From: Gnetum montanum | Lineage: Eukaryota > Streptophyta > Gnetopsida > Gnetales > Gnetaceae | Length of the DNA: 64,000 nucleotides | Direction of reading: 5' to 3' | NCBI GenBank assembly: GCA_015680685.1 | Contig: MNCI01037484.1 | Span: forward strand, 183,393 to 247,392 | In this document: positions 1-11,920 of the stretch, piece by piece | Layout of the letters: every line of letters begins with the position of its first letter | Numbering within the stretch: the stretch's first letter is position 1 | Program-made: the position numbers and the translations under genes | The notes under the pieces: model-generated | What the model saw: only the letters and a program-made list of their open reading frames with translations | Told to the model about the DNA's origin: nothing | The model's database searches: none

Positions 1-7
1 TGAGTCT

Positions 8-688
8 ATGTATGCTCCTCCAACACATAAGGCTTCAGAGCTCCCTTCAAACCAACAACAGAGCTCAACGCATACGGTTATGTTAACACATACTGTTACT
101 GACTGGATCAAGGTAGGCCACCTTCCCAAGAAACTCTCTGACCCTATAAGTCCCTTAATCTACCTCCAAGTTGTCAGGAATGAACCACATAAGGCTCTTC
201 TTGACTCAGGTTTTGGAGACAGCTTAATATCACAAGAAATGTATCAAGCTTGGAACCTGCCCCAATTCAAGAAGAGAAATATTAAACTAGAGCTGGCTGA
301 CCAGTCCATCATCATTCCCTTAGGATTGGTGGAGGAAATCGTTACCACTGTGTGTGGTTGGTCATACCCAACTGATTTCCTGGTGATAGAAGTCAACAAC
401 AATGAAGGGGACTTCCCAATTATAATGGGAAGGACATGACTAAGTATAATAGATGCATGCCTAGAAATTCACGATCTTTCCTTGGAAATATCTAAAGTAA
501 ACATTTATGGAAAGATCGAGAAGAAGAAAGTTCCATGCATCACATATAGTGACTTAGAGGGTGATGACATGGAGGAATGCTTAGCATCTCCAACATGCAA
601 CCGGTGTGCCCTAGAAACTTTGATACAAAGGTGCCTATATGTAGCAACCACACAACAAGTGGACACCCCGTGGTTGACAACTAAATGA
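8..688 (+). pseudogene. Athila-like gag-pro fragment with retropepsin domain
   Basis: Aspartic protease part of an LTR-retrotransposon polyprotein, cut by the window edge. One frame runs from 8 to 688 with a single internal TGA at 437-439. The active-site motif LLDSG is followed by a typical retropepsin fold: the LELADQS strand, the PLGLVEE turn and the flap-like IIMGRT. The TGA falls where related proteins have Trp (GRxWL), so it is one G-to-A change from TGG. Established knowledge: the LELADxSxxxPLGxxED pattern is common in Athila-type and related plant Ty3/gypsy proteases. No reverse transcriptase follows; the sequence passes straight into a gene-free 3' region. This is either a pol-less non-autonomous element or a deleted Athila relative. 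Confidence 0.75.
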
Positions 689-950
689 AAGAGCAACCGA
701 CCAACATGCATGGAACGACTTGGGGGAATAACCCATGCCAACAACAAAGGCATAGATACCTTGGAATATGAGCATTGCTGAATTCCACCCCTTAATCTAA
801 GAACATCAATTGGGAGAAGTTGGACACTTCTAAGAAATTTAAATAGGCACTCATTATTTCAGACCTCTCCCTTTCCATTCAGTCATGGGGGAGATGGCCA
901 CCTATGCTAATCATTTGGGGCCCTCAGTTCTTTTTAATATTTTTTATACA

Positions 951-1010
951 TTTTTGTTTTACACGTTTTTGTTTTACACATTTTTGTTTTACACATTTTT
1001 GTTTTACAAA
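951..1010. repeat. 15-bp tandem repeat, four units
   Basis: Four near-perfect copies of TTTTTGTTTTACACA lie head to tail, with further degenerate copies to about 1045. Confidence 0.9.
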
Positions 1011-1062
1011 TTTCTTTAACTTTTCTTGTTTTTGTTTTACAACATTGTTATACTTTGTCATT

Positions 1063-1081
1063 TTGTGTGTGTGTGTGTGTG
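1063..1081. repeat. (GT)n microsatellite
   Basis: Run of GT dinucleotides just after the 15-bp repeat. Confidence 0.9.
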
Positions 1082-2805
1082 ATCCATCTTGTAAGTTTGT
1101 CCTTTAATAAGTGTTCTTCATGATGGTATGAACTGCTTTTATATTGATTGCTAATGTTTGGTTTTTACCTTTAAGTTATGATGTTGATACTAGGGTATGT
1201 TTCTTTTGATATAGTAGGCAATGAGTCCACTTCATCCATTCATCCAAAAATTTCTATGGTCTCTCTTGGCTTGGAAATGTACAGTCCCTTTCTAATAAGA
1301 ACTATAACAAATCAGTGACTGGGCATTTTTCAAACTAAGGAAGGACTCAAGGATTGAAAAGGGTGTGACTTTAAGGGAACTTGATGCATTTGTGTTGGCC
1401 ATTCTCTTGGGTGCATGGATGTTTTCTTCTTGATTTTTCTTACCATTTCGACGTTACCCAATTATCGGGAAGATGAGTTAATAAAAATAAAAAAGTCTTT
1501 ACATGGTGTGGTTCTCATGCATAAACACATAAAAAAATAGTGAGAATTCAAAGCACACCCCTTAGACAAAATAACCATTTGGGCTACAAGCACTGGTTAT
1601 GGAACTAAAATAAAAATGTTCCCACTAAGGCCCTTCTCACTTCCCATTCTCCCCTCCTTCATTTCATCGGAATGGTGGTGGCTCTTGGGTAAAGGCATTC
1701 TTGTTACTTCAAGAGGATGGATTGGTCAAATGCATTAATGCGAAGTCACTAGATGTGGTATGTTTGAGGCTAGACTTGGAATGGGATCTACTAAGTCACA
1801 TTAAACATGAACTCCACAAGGGGCTGTACACCACCTTGCTCTTGGGATTCCATTCCATTTTCTTCTCTCCATTTCATTCTTCTCTCCATTTTTCACCTCA
1901 TTTCCGATTGTATCATTAGTGTATATTTTGGTTGATGCATTGTTTTCTTTTTGGTAAATTATTGTGGTTAAGACTTTAACTCTTGTTCCAAGTGACATTC
2001 CCAGAGCCTACGAACTCTTTGAATGTGGGTTTTTTAGGGCATTAAGGGCATGAGCCTGCTTTGGGATGGACCCACTGACATTCCTATTTGGTGCACCAAT
2101 TAAATTCTTTCCCCTAACATTTTTGCAATCCATTATATTTTGTTCATTTCCATCTTGACATCTCTTTCATTGATGTCATAGTTGTCTCTTTTTCTCCATC
2201 TTTCTTATTATTTTTATTTCTCCATTTTATCGCTACCAGAGGTTCGCTCTTAGTCATGGGGGTCCTGGTCCAATTTTTTTGATTATCTCTTAAATCCTAC
2301 ACCTTCGGTAATCACCACTATAATATCTCCAGATCCGTATCAGCCATACTACAACTCAGCCAATGGACCTTTTACTGAAGCAAGGTATCAACTACATTGT
2401 GATTCATTTACCCTTGCTAATATTAAGACTATGTTGTGTGTGTAGATGGCAATCATGCAACAAGGGATTGGATCTGGAGAGACCACTTGGAATGGAGCGG
2501 TGATGAAGTAGCTATGCAAGGAGCAAGATTGATGACGTGCTTATGAAGGGACAACGAAAGGCGTAATCTTGGCATTGGCAACAATAAAACTTATTTCTCT
2601 CTCTCTTTCTCAGCTACCAAATAAGGCCTAGTGTCAATGTATAAATTGTTCACTCTTGTTGTCGTGAACACCAATTTTGTCTTGTCTTGTAATGATGGTC
2701 CGTTCACATGTCATCCCATTAGTTCCATTTTGAGTCAATAATCCCATACCATTCCAATATTTTATAAGGAAATTGAGGATGATTTTTTATCCAGTCATGG
2801 GGGTA

Positions 2806-3666
2806 TGATGGGACACGATATTGCATGGGCTGCGATATCGCATACGCGATATCACGTCCACCGTGATATTGCATCCCCACAATATTGCATCTTTCCCTAC
2901 AATATTGCATACGCGATATCGCAGTGCGCTGCCAAATCTATAAATAAGAGGTGGCTCTCCCTTGTTTCTAATTCTAGGCCTAGACTATAGCAAAAATCTG
3001 ACAGTTTTACCTCTCTAGAGATAGAATAATTTCCATGTGGCTGCAGTAGGAGCTCCAAAGTGAACAGATCTTTATTCGAGCAAATATTGTACTTGAACAC
3101 AAGTTTGTGTACGACAATAAAGACAAACTTCTTGGATAAACCTTACAGTACATGAAATAGGCTAAATAGGATTTTATTTACTGTCATTTATTGTTTATCA
3201 TTTAAATGCTTTATTAGTAATTAAATCTCTTTCAACCCTTCTCCCATAGTTAAGTGCATTCAATACGACCGCTTCGAGCATGTGTGTTACGCTTGGTGAT
3301 TCCAGCAATGACTAGCGTTTGGTAATCAAGGTTGCATCGGTTCAGGGTGTGAACGGTAAGTGGGAACAAATGTTGATGCTAGGTTAATTAAGGCTTATTT
3401 AGTTAGTTAAAGTTAGTTAATTAGTCTCTTCACTCTTCACCTTGTCAGCATAGGAGATAAAACAGAAAAGATATAAAAATCATATACCGTAGACTTACTT
3501 AACCATACAACTGTGAAAAATACAAGTAAGTCTAGGAAGACAATGAATGATTAACCCTAAGTGTTCCATGAGGCGTGTAGGCACTTTGTCTGCGGAGTTC
3601 AACTAGATCACATGTGCAATGCTCGTATTCATATGGTTGAGTGTAGGGGTATCTCGCCACTCATCA
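2806..3666 (+). repeat. E-family LTR (861 bp)
   Basis: Starts TGATG and ends CATCA, a 5-bp terminal inverted repeat, and is preceded by a purine tract (CATGGGGGTA), so it reads as a 3' LTR of the upstream element. U3 (about 2815-2925) holds repeated GATATCGC-type palindromes. A TATA box lies at 2939-2948. The R/U5 part (GATCTTTATT... AATAAAGAC) aligns with the LTRs at 7148, 45752 and 46721. Confidence 0.8.
2939..2948 (+). promoter_or_regulatory. TATA box of E LTR
   Basis: TATAAATAAG, followed by an AGAGGT stretch, in the same LTR position as at 47083-47092. Confidence 0.65.
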
Positions 3667-6600
3667 CTCATAAACAAGAAGGGAGTTTTTGAAATTTTTA
3701 GAGCTCAAAACCTTTCAAGAGCCATATCTTCCTACCCATTTGTATGATTCACTTCATTCTTCAATCCTATAGTTGCCACAAGTAAGCTCTTTATCATGGT
3801 GGTTGAAAACTTGAAGTTTTTAACAAAATATTTTTCAAAATTTTTTGAACTCCCACAAAGGTTTAACTAAGAAAACAACATTAAAACATCAAATTATGAT
3901 ATTCAAACCATTTCAATAGGATTTGGTAACATTATAAGTTAAAAATCATTAAAATAATAATAAAATAATTAATCTACCATGGTCCAAACTTAGCCTAAGT
4001 GTAACTAAGACAAACTACTAAAATGTTATATGTGACAGATTGTATGCTAATCCTTGGTTGTGTTGTAACCATGAATGGCACCTAAGGAAAAACACATAGA
4101 GGAGGGAGGACCATCCCAACTAAGGGACAAACAGTGACAAATATAAAGGGGCCAAGAACAACTCCATGAGCAAGTAGAGACCCATGCAATAGGACCTCTT
4201 CAAAAGGAGCTTAAAGTGGAATTTATCTAGCATATTCTTGAAGAAGTGGTTACAAGAGAATATTCTCAATGAGATGGGGCATTAGAGCCTTGACCGAACC
4301 TTGAGGTTACCTTGACAGAGCCTTGCCTCAAGTAGATCATGAACAAGGAGGTCCAAAAATCTATGCTCCAAGAATTAAACTTTGAACCTTTCTTGGAGTT
4401 CACACCTATAGAAGTTAAAGCTCAACTACAGAATTCTTTCATGTGGTCCACAATCACTTTCAATGGGGACTGGTACATAGGAGAAACATACTTGTTCAAG
4501 AACAATCAGCAGGCTAGTTCAATGGTCAAGATCAAGGACATTTTAGTGTCCTACTTGGTGAAATCCATTGCGGAGGCCCTTGGGTTACTAGAAATTGGGG
4601 CCAACCTTACTGAAATTCCCATGCAAGTAGATCCTAATGTCAAGAAAGAATGGACGTAATGGTGTTATGGAGTTAAGGAGTTTAGTGCACTCACCATGGC
4701 TAAGTGTGCATACTTTAATATTGTGGCCTCCACCTCAATTCAATAATGAGGCCAAGCATGATCACAACTTTCTTCGATCATGCATGTGATGCTCTAAGTG
4801 GTAGATTTCCTATCAATCTTTTCATGGGTAATCTATCTTGACATAGAAAAGAAATTTAAAGAAAATGAACATGGAAGGCAGACATTCCCTTTTCCATGTC
4901 TCACCTAGAAATTTTGCAAGAGGGGAGGAATAACACACTACAAAAATGATGCCATATGACATGCTTCAAACACCTCTTAGGTGGGAATGATGAAGGATAA
5001 GGTGCCTACTAAAGTCATTCAAGAAGAGGAGAAATAGCCACCACCTCCACCACCTACTCATGAATTAATGCTGGAGTCCTACGCTACCCTTGAGCACATG
5101 CATGAGATCTAAGAGTAGCTCTTGTGAGAGTAGGAGCAATGAGTAGGAACGAGTGGTGGTGGCCCATTTATGTATCACCCAGCAATTAGCCACCTTAACA
5201 AAGTGGCTCAAACCATTAGCTAGATGGAAGGGGCTAGGCCAATTTTCTAAGCCCAAATAATTTAGCTACCTATGAGATTGAATACTAGCACCCAAGAGGT
5301 AATGGTATCTCTCTCTTAATAACAACAATTCTCAAAAATTTTTGGGAACACCACTAGTTTTTTGGTGTATCTAGAGGAGGGCAAGGGGGCAACTATCTTA
5401 GTGATGCAATACCATTGGCAGGATACACCAATAGAGATAGTTGTTAACAAAATTGTCAAAGAATTAAATGTACCTACAATGTTCATACTAGATGTTTTTA
5501 CACTTAGAGATGTGCAGACATCTACAAGAATCCTTAGTGGTATATTGAGTGCAGTCCAGCATGAGGAGTCACTGGATCGACTGGTGGGAACAAGGAAACT
5601 GATTCTAGATGTCTTTGACCTTCCAAATACAATCACTACAATGTAGTTGGAGCTACTTGAAGTGAGGGAAAAATGCATCATATTAGAGGGGTAACTTGAA
5701 ATAGCCCAAGCTTAGAACCAACACTTGGTTGTGGAGGTTGCTAAATTAAGAGCCCACCTTGTTGATCTCCCATTTCTTCAACCTATACTAACACGTGATG
5801 AAACCTTCAAATAGCTTGAAGACAAGCTCAAAAAGGTTGAGAACATAAAAGAGATAACCATCTTTGATCAATCTATGGCCAATGCCAAAACGTATGTCAT
5901 TCAGAAGGACTTAGTTCAGATGCACCATGAGAATGTGATTTTGACTGTAGAAAATCATTTCCTATGGAATGTTGATGTTTAGAAGTAGAAAATGTAAGAT
6001 TTTATCCATCAATAGTAGGATTAGCTAACTAGAGTGAATATTGAATTGAGGAGATTGAAAATAGAAAATAGAAATCTTTCCATGGAGGAAGTCCAAGCCA
6101 TTTGCCAAAAATCTATGATAGAGATAGCCAGCTAGAAAAAAGAAGGTCTTGAATTTGAGAGAGTCAAGAATCATTATAGAGATTAGGTCAGTCTAAAAAA
6201 AGAAATTAATGAAAAACACATTCAAATGAAAAAGGTGAAAATCAATGAGGCCCTCCAATAGCTCAAGGAAGAAGGCAATGTCTAGTAGCCCATCTTTGAT
6301 GGGCTTAATGGCTACAACAAAGTAGAGATCTACATAAAAGAGATATAGATTGAGAAGATGACAGAGTACATGAAGCTTGCGAATATTTATTATGAAAATA
6401 TGGCAATGCTAACTATTAGAAGGCCATGGTCAAAATTGAAGAAGCAAGTGGTTAGCTCATACTTGTTATACAAGGCAAAGTTCAAGTATCACAAGAAACC
6501 ACATAAAAGCTTGAGATTACTAATGTTGAACTCAAGGTTCTTAAGGAAAAGTTCACTAATCAACAATTAACTACTAAAAATATGGCTAAGTGGATGAATG

Positions 6601-7147
6601 ATTACTAGGAGCTACACAATGCACTTAGAGCATTTGATATTAAACGTAAATAGTTCAGTGCCTACTTCATGAATGTTAAGGAGTTGTTCGCTACAATGCC
6701 TTGTCCATGGGATATTCCCATTCTAGCCCACATTGGTGATGTAGTGTGGACTATGAATGATCCTTGGAGTAAGGAAGAGAAGATGAAGGCATTGTTGGAC
6801 ACTTTTATCTTCCACAAGAAGTTGTAGTTGTTGTAGGACAACCAAGATTGCCTCAACCACTGCATGCATTCGAAGTAGGCAAAGGTACTTTGGAATTTCA
6901 AAAACCTTCACTGCCTAGGATCATTTGATCTTCTTCATTATCTTCATGCCATTAGAGGGATTATTCTTGTTAGATTTATCCTAGTATTTAATTTTGTTGT
7001 CCTAGACACCAAAATTTTGTAATCATTATAAAATAGTATATGTGGGTACATAGTTTTTGTTGTGTTTGTTTTGTCAATCAATAATCCCATACCTTCCCAA
7101 ATGTTGTAAAGAACTTGAGGATGAGTTTTCATCTAGTCATGGGGGTA
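3667..7147 (+). mobile_element. Pol-less internal region between two E-family LTRs
   Basis: About 3.5 kb lies between the LTRs at 2806-3666 and 7148-8044. It holds one long broken ORF but no protease, reverse transcriptase, RNase H or integrase motif in any frame. It ends in a purine tract (AGTCATGGGGGTA) right before the 3' LTR. I infer a non-autonomous LTR element mobilised by a relative. The two LTRs share R/U5 but have different U3 sequences, so this may be a recombinant and not one simple insertion. Confidence 0.55.
4075..6940 (+). pseudogene. Broken ORF of E element, gag-like or unknown, coiled-coil rich
   Basis: The best start is ATG at 4075, which begins MAPKEKHIEEGG and is in frame with the open stretch 4339-4659. 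The frame continues with frequent TAG and TGA stops and at least one frameshift to about 6940. From about 5680 onward, read through stops and shifts, the product is rich in Lys, Glu, Gln and Leu and looks like a long coiled coil. It ends with an aromatic stretch around 6660-6780 (MPCPWDIPI) that has a weak counterpart near 45270 in a second E remnant. I do not recognise a family. A gag-like structural protein is a guess from its position after the 5' LTR. Confidence 0.45.
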
Positions 7148-8044
7148 TGATGAGTTGCATGGTTTGGCCATGTTGACGGGATGCCATTGAAGTGACCTTG
7201 TCAATGGGATCTCGTTGATGTGATTCTGTTGACATGGGATTTGACCTATTAACTTGTATCCATTGGTGGGGCACTTGTTTTCACTTATAAATGTGCATTT
7301 TCCATCGCATTTATAGCATCAAGTCTCATAGTTGTAATGAGGTTTTTGTAGTTTTTCCACTCGAAAGTTAGAATATTTTCTAAGTGCCCATAGTAGCAGT
7401 CAAAGAGTATATAGATCTTTATTTGAGCACTATTGTACTTGAGCATTTAAATGTGTGTGGTAATAAAGACAAGCTTTGTAATAAACCTTGTAGCACTTTG
7501 AAATAGATTAATCATTTTACTTAAGAATTTAATATTTCAAGTAATTTTATTTTATTTTTTAAGTAATTAAGTGATTAATTAAGATAGATTAAATAGTGAT
7601 TAATTAAAGCACATAAGTACAACCACTTCAAGCATATGCTTGGTGCTTGGTAATCTTAGTAACACTCAATGTTTGGTAGCCTAGTAGTGTTAAACAAGTT
7701 TAGGATGTGTATTGCAAGTGGGAATAGATGCTTATGTTAGGAATAATTAGAGATTAGTAATTCTTAGATCAATTAGTTGGTTAAATATTAGAATTACTTT
7801 ATTCTTTATTCTTTAAGAGACTTAATTCATAAAAGATAAAAATGATAAAAATCACATGCATTAGTTATACTTAACCATACCCTTGTACTTCAAAAGTGTA
7901 GTTGGGAAGACAACAATTGCAATGTTAATTTCACCTCCTAGACCAATGCACTAATGAAACCTAAAGTCCTTAGAATTTGACCAAATTATACATGAATGCT
8001 AGTGATTCATATGGTTGGGCATAGGGTATACTCACTGCTTATCA
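7148..8044 (+). repeat. E-family LTR with divergent U3 (897 bp)
   Basis: Begins TGATGAG directly after the purine tract ending at 7147 and ends TATCA, close to the TGATG/CATCA termini of the LTR at 2806. R/U5 (about 7400-7530) aligns clearly with that LTR. U3 lacks the GATATC palindromes and instead has repeated GTTGAC and GGGAT words. TATA box at 7286-7292. Confidence 0.7.
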
Positions 8045-8439
8045 AACAACATCATGAGAGGGCCCCATTTAGGCTTTAAGGCTAGTCAAATTTGCTTCCA
8101 CATCATCCTAACTCATTTCTTACATGTTAACATAGGCATATCAAGTGACATCTACATGATAAAATTGTTAAGTAATGTAAAATACTATAAAGATAGAATA
8201 AAATAAGGTTAAGTAAGGTTAAAAACATAGTGAAACAACGCTAGAAAAAGTAAGGTGGGAAAATATATGACTAAAAATAGTCAATAATGATCATATTTTT
8301 CTAGTTTTAGGCCTTAGTAGATAATGGCGAGGGGTTCCAAGGTCTATGAAAGAGTTTGGGCACTTGAAGTGGTCGTTTTGAGCCAATTTGAAGGCTAAAA
8401 AGAGGCATTTTGTAGCAAATATGCTATTTTCAACATAAA
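8045..8439. other. No gene seen
   Basis: AT-rich spacer between the E LTR and the 190-bp array. I see no coding signal. Confidence 0.5.
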
Positions 8440-10370
8440 ACACATTAACCAACATATTTTGTACTAGTGCTAGTGTATTTTTTCATGAAACTAGGTTCTA
8501 GGGATTTTTCTTGGCTAATTTTTGGGTTTTGGTACCTTGGAGTGTTAGCATAGTGATCTGGAAGAAGAAATGAGTCAATTTTTGTGTCGGTTTGATCCTC
8601 TAAAGTCATTGTAGGCTACCAAGGCCTGAAAAATACATTGGCTAGCATATTTAGTATTGGTGCCAATAGATTATTTTAGAAAAAAATTGTTCCATGATGT
8701 GTTAGACTTGGAATTTTGGCTTCAATAGTCTTCTAGGGCAATGTAGCTATCTCAATGTTGAAGAATGGTCATTTTGAGGTCAAAATGAGCTAACAAAATT
8801 TGGTTTTAGTGTGTTCATGCCTTAGCATAAAAATGAGGAAATTTGGAATTTTCATGTCAAAATAGGGTCAAACTACAATTGGCTTTAGGCTTTGGGGTTT
8901 TAGGCCTCTGCATTTGAATTTCAAACAATTCAGAGTGTCACAAGGCTATCGAAATTACCATCTAAATTAAAAAATACATTAGCCAAAATATTTTGTGTTA
9001 GTGCTAGCATATTTTTTATGGAATATTGGTGTTTGGATAATCTGGGTGATCATTAAACTTGGTTTTTTGGCTTTTGAGGTTATTGGTATTTGTAGCTAGG
9101 GTTTAGGTCTAAGAGTAGTGATTTGGAAGGTCACTGGAGACTTCATTTGATCATTTCACATCCATCCTCTTAAAAGATACCTTAGCTAGCATATTTTATG
9201 TTGGTACCAATGTAAAGAGATCGAATGTACTAATTTTGATCACCTTTTAGCTTGATTTTCAAGGTTTCATGGCTATTAGGCGCTTCAGCTAGCTTTGGTG
9301 ACTAGAGTGAGGTAATTTGAGGCTATTTAGATTAGTGGAAAGCCTATCCTTAATTTTTGTGGTGATTTATATGCTTGCTGGCATATTTTATGCTAGTTCC
9401 AGTTTATTTTCCAAGGTTTGATTAGTTTTGATCCTTTTTGACTTGCTATTTGATGTTTTAAGGTCACCAGAGGCTCTGAATAGGTTTTAGGGTTAAGATT
9501 AGAAGTTTAGAGGATCATTCAAGGACTTACTTATGCATTTTATCTTCATCCCACTCATAAATACACTCGCTAGCATATTTATGATTTGGTGCCAACGTAA
9601 AAGTGATGGATTGTGAAGTTTTGACACCATTTGACAGGTTTTTTTAGTGTTTTGTGAGTACTGGAGGCTCTAGCTAGGGTTTAGGACTAGGATTGACAAT
9701 CTAGGAGGTTTCTTGGGGCTCTATTTCAAAATTTTATGTCCACCTCCCACATAAATACGTTGGCTAGCATATTTATATTATGTACCTAGTGTAAAAGGCA
9801 TAAATTCAACTTTAAGGGTTGAAAAATGATCAAAGTTTGCGCTTATGTTATGCCTTAGGCCTTTGGGCTTTCACCAATGGACTTTTAAGTCATTTTGACC
9901 TAAGGAAGTTGGTGAAAATCCTCCTACATGATATAAATACATTGGCATATGTATTTTATGCTAGTGCTAGCATATTTATCTTGTCTTCCTAGCATAAAAG
10001 GATTTAATTTAGCTTTTAAGGATTGAAAAGTGGCCAAAGTTTAGGCTTATGTTATGTCTTAGTTCTCTAGGCTTCAACTAGTTGATTTTTGAGTCATTTT
10101 GATCCAACAAAGCTAGTGAAAAGCCTCTTGCATGATATAAATACATTGGCCACTACATTTTGTGTTGGTTCTATTGTGTTTATCTTATTTTCCTAGCGTA
10201 AAAGGCTTAAATTAAGCTTTAAGGGCTAAAAAGTGACCAATGTTTGGCTTATGTTATGCCTTAGGCCTCTCAACTTTTACTAGTTGATTTTTTAGTCATT
10301 TTAACCTAAGGGAGCTAATGAAAAAACTCCTACATGATATAAATAAGTTGAGAAATGCATTAGCTCTATT
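8440..10370. repeat. Degenerate tandem array, period about 190 bp
   Basis: A marker phrase like AATACATTGGCTAGCATATT recurs near 8443, 8633, 8975, 9180, 9370, 9552, 9757, 9946, 10138 and 10340. Spacings are about 182-205 bp, with one double step. The last three units (9757-10340) also share a second block ending CCTACATGATAT. This is an old tandem array of about ten units. The period is close to nucleosome length. Confidence 0.75.
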
Positions 10371-10664
10371 GACCATCCTAAACCAAGTTTGAAGTGTGAG
10401 AGTCAAGCTAAATAGTGATCAAAGCATTATACACTATTTTGTGTTATTAAAGATGATAAATTTTCAATTATTTTTCATGTTCTACATTTTTCTATGTTTT
10501 CTAATCTTTGGTATAAAAGGATACTAATTAAAATGACTATAAAAGACAAAGTTACAAAGCAGAGTTTAACAATGAAATGCAAAAGTGTAAAATAAGGTGT
10601 AGGAGGTCACATTGTAAATATAAGAGAGATAAAAAGAATTAAGGCCACTAATTTACTACTTTTA
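10371..10664. other. No gene seen
   Basis: AT-rich spacer between the 190-bp array and the repeat array of element C. Confidence 0.5.
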
Positions 10665-10866
10665 GACCTTGGTAGACCATGATGTTGACAATTTTATGCC
10701 TTAGTAGACCATGATGTTGCTAGTCTTAGGCCTTAACAAGCCCCATTGCTAGTTTTAGGCCTTGGTGAACCATGTTACCAATTTTAGGCTTTAGCAAGTA
10801 ATGATGTTGCAAATTTTAGGTCTTAGTGGGCCATAATGTTATTAGTTTTATGCCTTAGCAGGCCAT
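10665..10866 (-). repeat. Left half of element C repeat array
   Basis: Units of about 40 bp contain TTTTAGGCCTTGGTAGACC-type words. The reverse complement (GGCCTAAAACTAGC) is the array type found after protease in elements A and B, so this array belongs to a minus-strand element. It resumes at 29895, right after element A. Confidence 0.75.
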
Positions 10867-10959
10867 TGAAACACCATCAAATTTGGGCTATCGCATCTTG
10901 ACTACAAATTTGCCTAAGTGTCAGCATGAGGCCAGTTTTTGCAAATTTTTCTAAGTGCT

Positions 10960-11520
10960 GGGAATATGCTCTCCATTGCCCTAGAGTGTAGTTAGCCTAG
11001 TGGAGACTATAGTTAGCTTAAAGATTGATTTTTTACAATTTTATCTAAGTTTCATTACAAAGCAAGAAGCTACGAAATTTTCTAAGTGTTGGGACTATGC
11101 TCTCCACTACCCTATAGCATAGTTAGCTTAATAGAGAGCGTAGTCAACACAAGGGCTAGTTTAAAATTTTTTTCTAAGTGTCAAGCTAGCCACTGTAGAT
11201 TTTTCTAAGTGCTAAGACTATGCTCTCCACTACCCTAAAGTGTAGTCAAGCATAGTCATTATGAAGGCTTAGTTTTTGCAGATTTTTGAAAGCGTCAAGA
11301 CTATGCTCTACACTAGCCTAGAGCATAGTCAATTGGAAGTTAATTTTTTTTTTTTTTTTGTAGATTTTTCCAAGTGTTGGGACTATGCTCAACCCTAGTT
11401 GGGAGTGTAGTCAGCCTTCCTTGGAGAGTGTAGTTAGCACACAACCATTGTCTACAAAAGTTTTCTAAGTGTTGGACTATGCTCTCCCCTAGTTTAGAGC
11501 ATAGTCAAGTGTAGTTAGCC
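10960..11520. repeat. Hairpin repeats in element A U3
   Basis: At least six units of about 80-120 bp, each with TTTTCTAAGTG, then GACTATGCTCTCCAC and, after a short loop, the reverse form GAGCATAGTC. Units start near 10970, 11093, 11215, 11291, 11382 and 11473. Each can form a stem. The same units recur in the 3' LTR (about 28200-28800). Confidence 0.8.
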
Positions 11521-11912
11521 AAAATAGCCTTCAAAGGCCTTCGCAACATGGTACTAGCATTTAGCTTAGCTTTAGCTCACCTCCAACAAGTTTAGTTAGC
11601 AAAATGCATCTTTTTTCTATCCTTTCTATTCCAAAAATTGTAACCATTCTTGACCCCACACAAGATAGTGTAGAGCGTAGTCCTAGAGTGTAGTCTCCAA
11701 AGTTGCATTTTTTTCAAGTACATTGCAGTTTTTTCAATACATATACATGTAGTTGGCAATGTAGTCACAGTCTCTCATCCTTGTAGAGTTTGATAGAGCA
11801 CAATAGAGCATAACACCATTAGCCTTAGTGGAGAGTGTAGTTGGATAACAATGTAGTCCCAACCGTCCCTCTGCCATGTGGCAGTCTCCACATTTCACGC
11901 TAAACCTAGCCC

Positions 11913-11920
11913 TATAAATA
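11913..11920 (+). promoter_or_regulatory. TATA box of element A 5' LTR
   Basis: TATAAATA followed by CCCAGC. It matches the TATA context of element B at 63610 (TATAAATACCCCAG). Confidence 0.7.

Larger units (their letters stand above)
689..2805. other. Gene-free 3' internal region of an LTR retrotransposon
   Basis: No ORF here has recognisable protein content. It lies between a protease fragment and an E-family LTR. The last 60 bases (about 2740-2805) match the 60 bases before the LTR at 7148, which shows they are the 3' internal end of the same family. AGTCATGGGGG purine tracts, resembling polypurine tracts, occur near 885, 2255 and 2793. Confidence 0.55.

Noticed and set aside
904-1107. 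Phe/Cys-rich ORF
   Set aside because: Translation of the 15-bp repeat and GT run.
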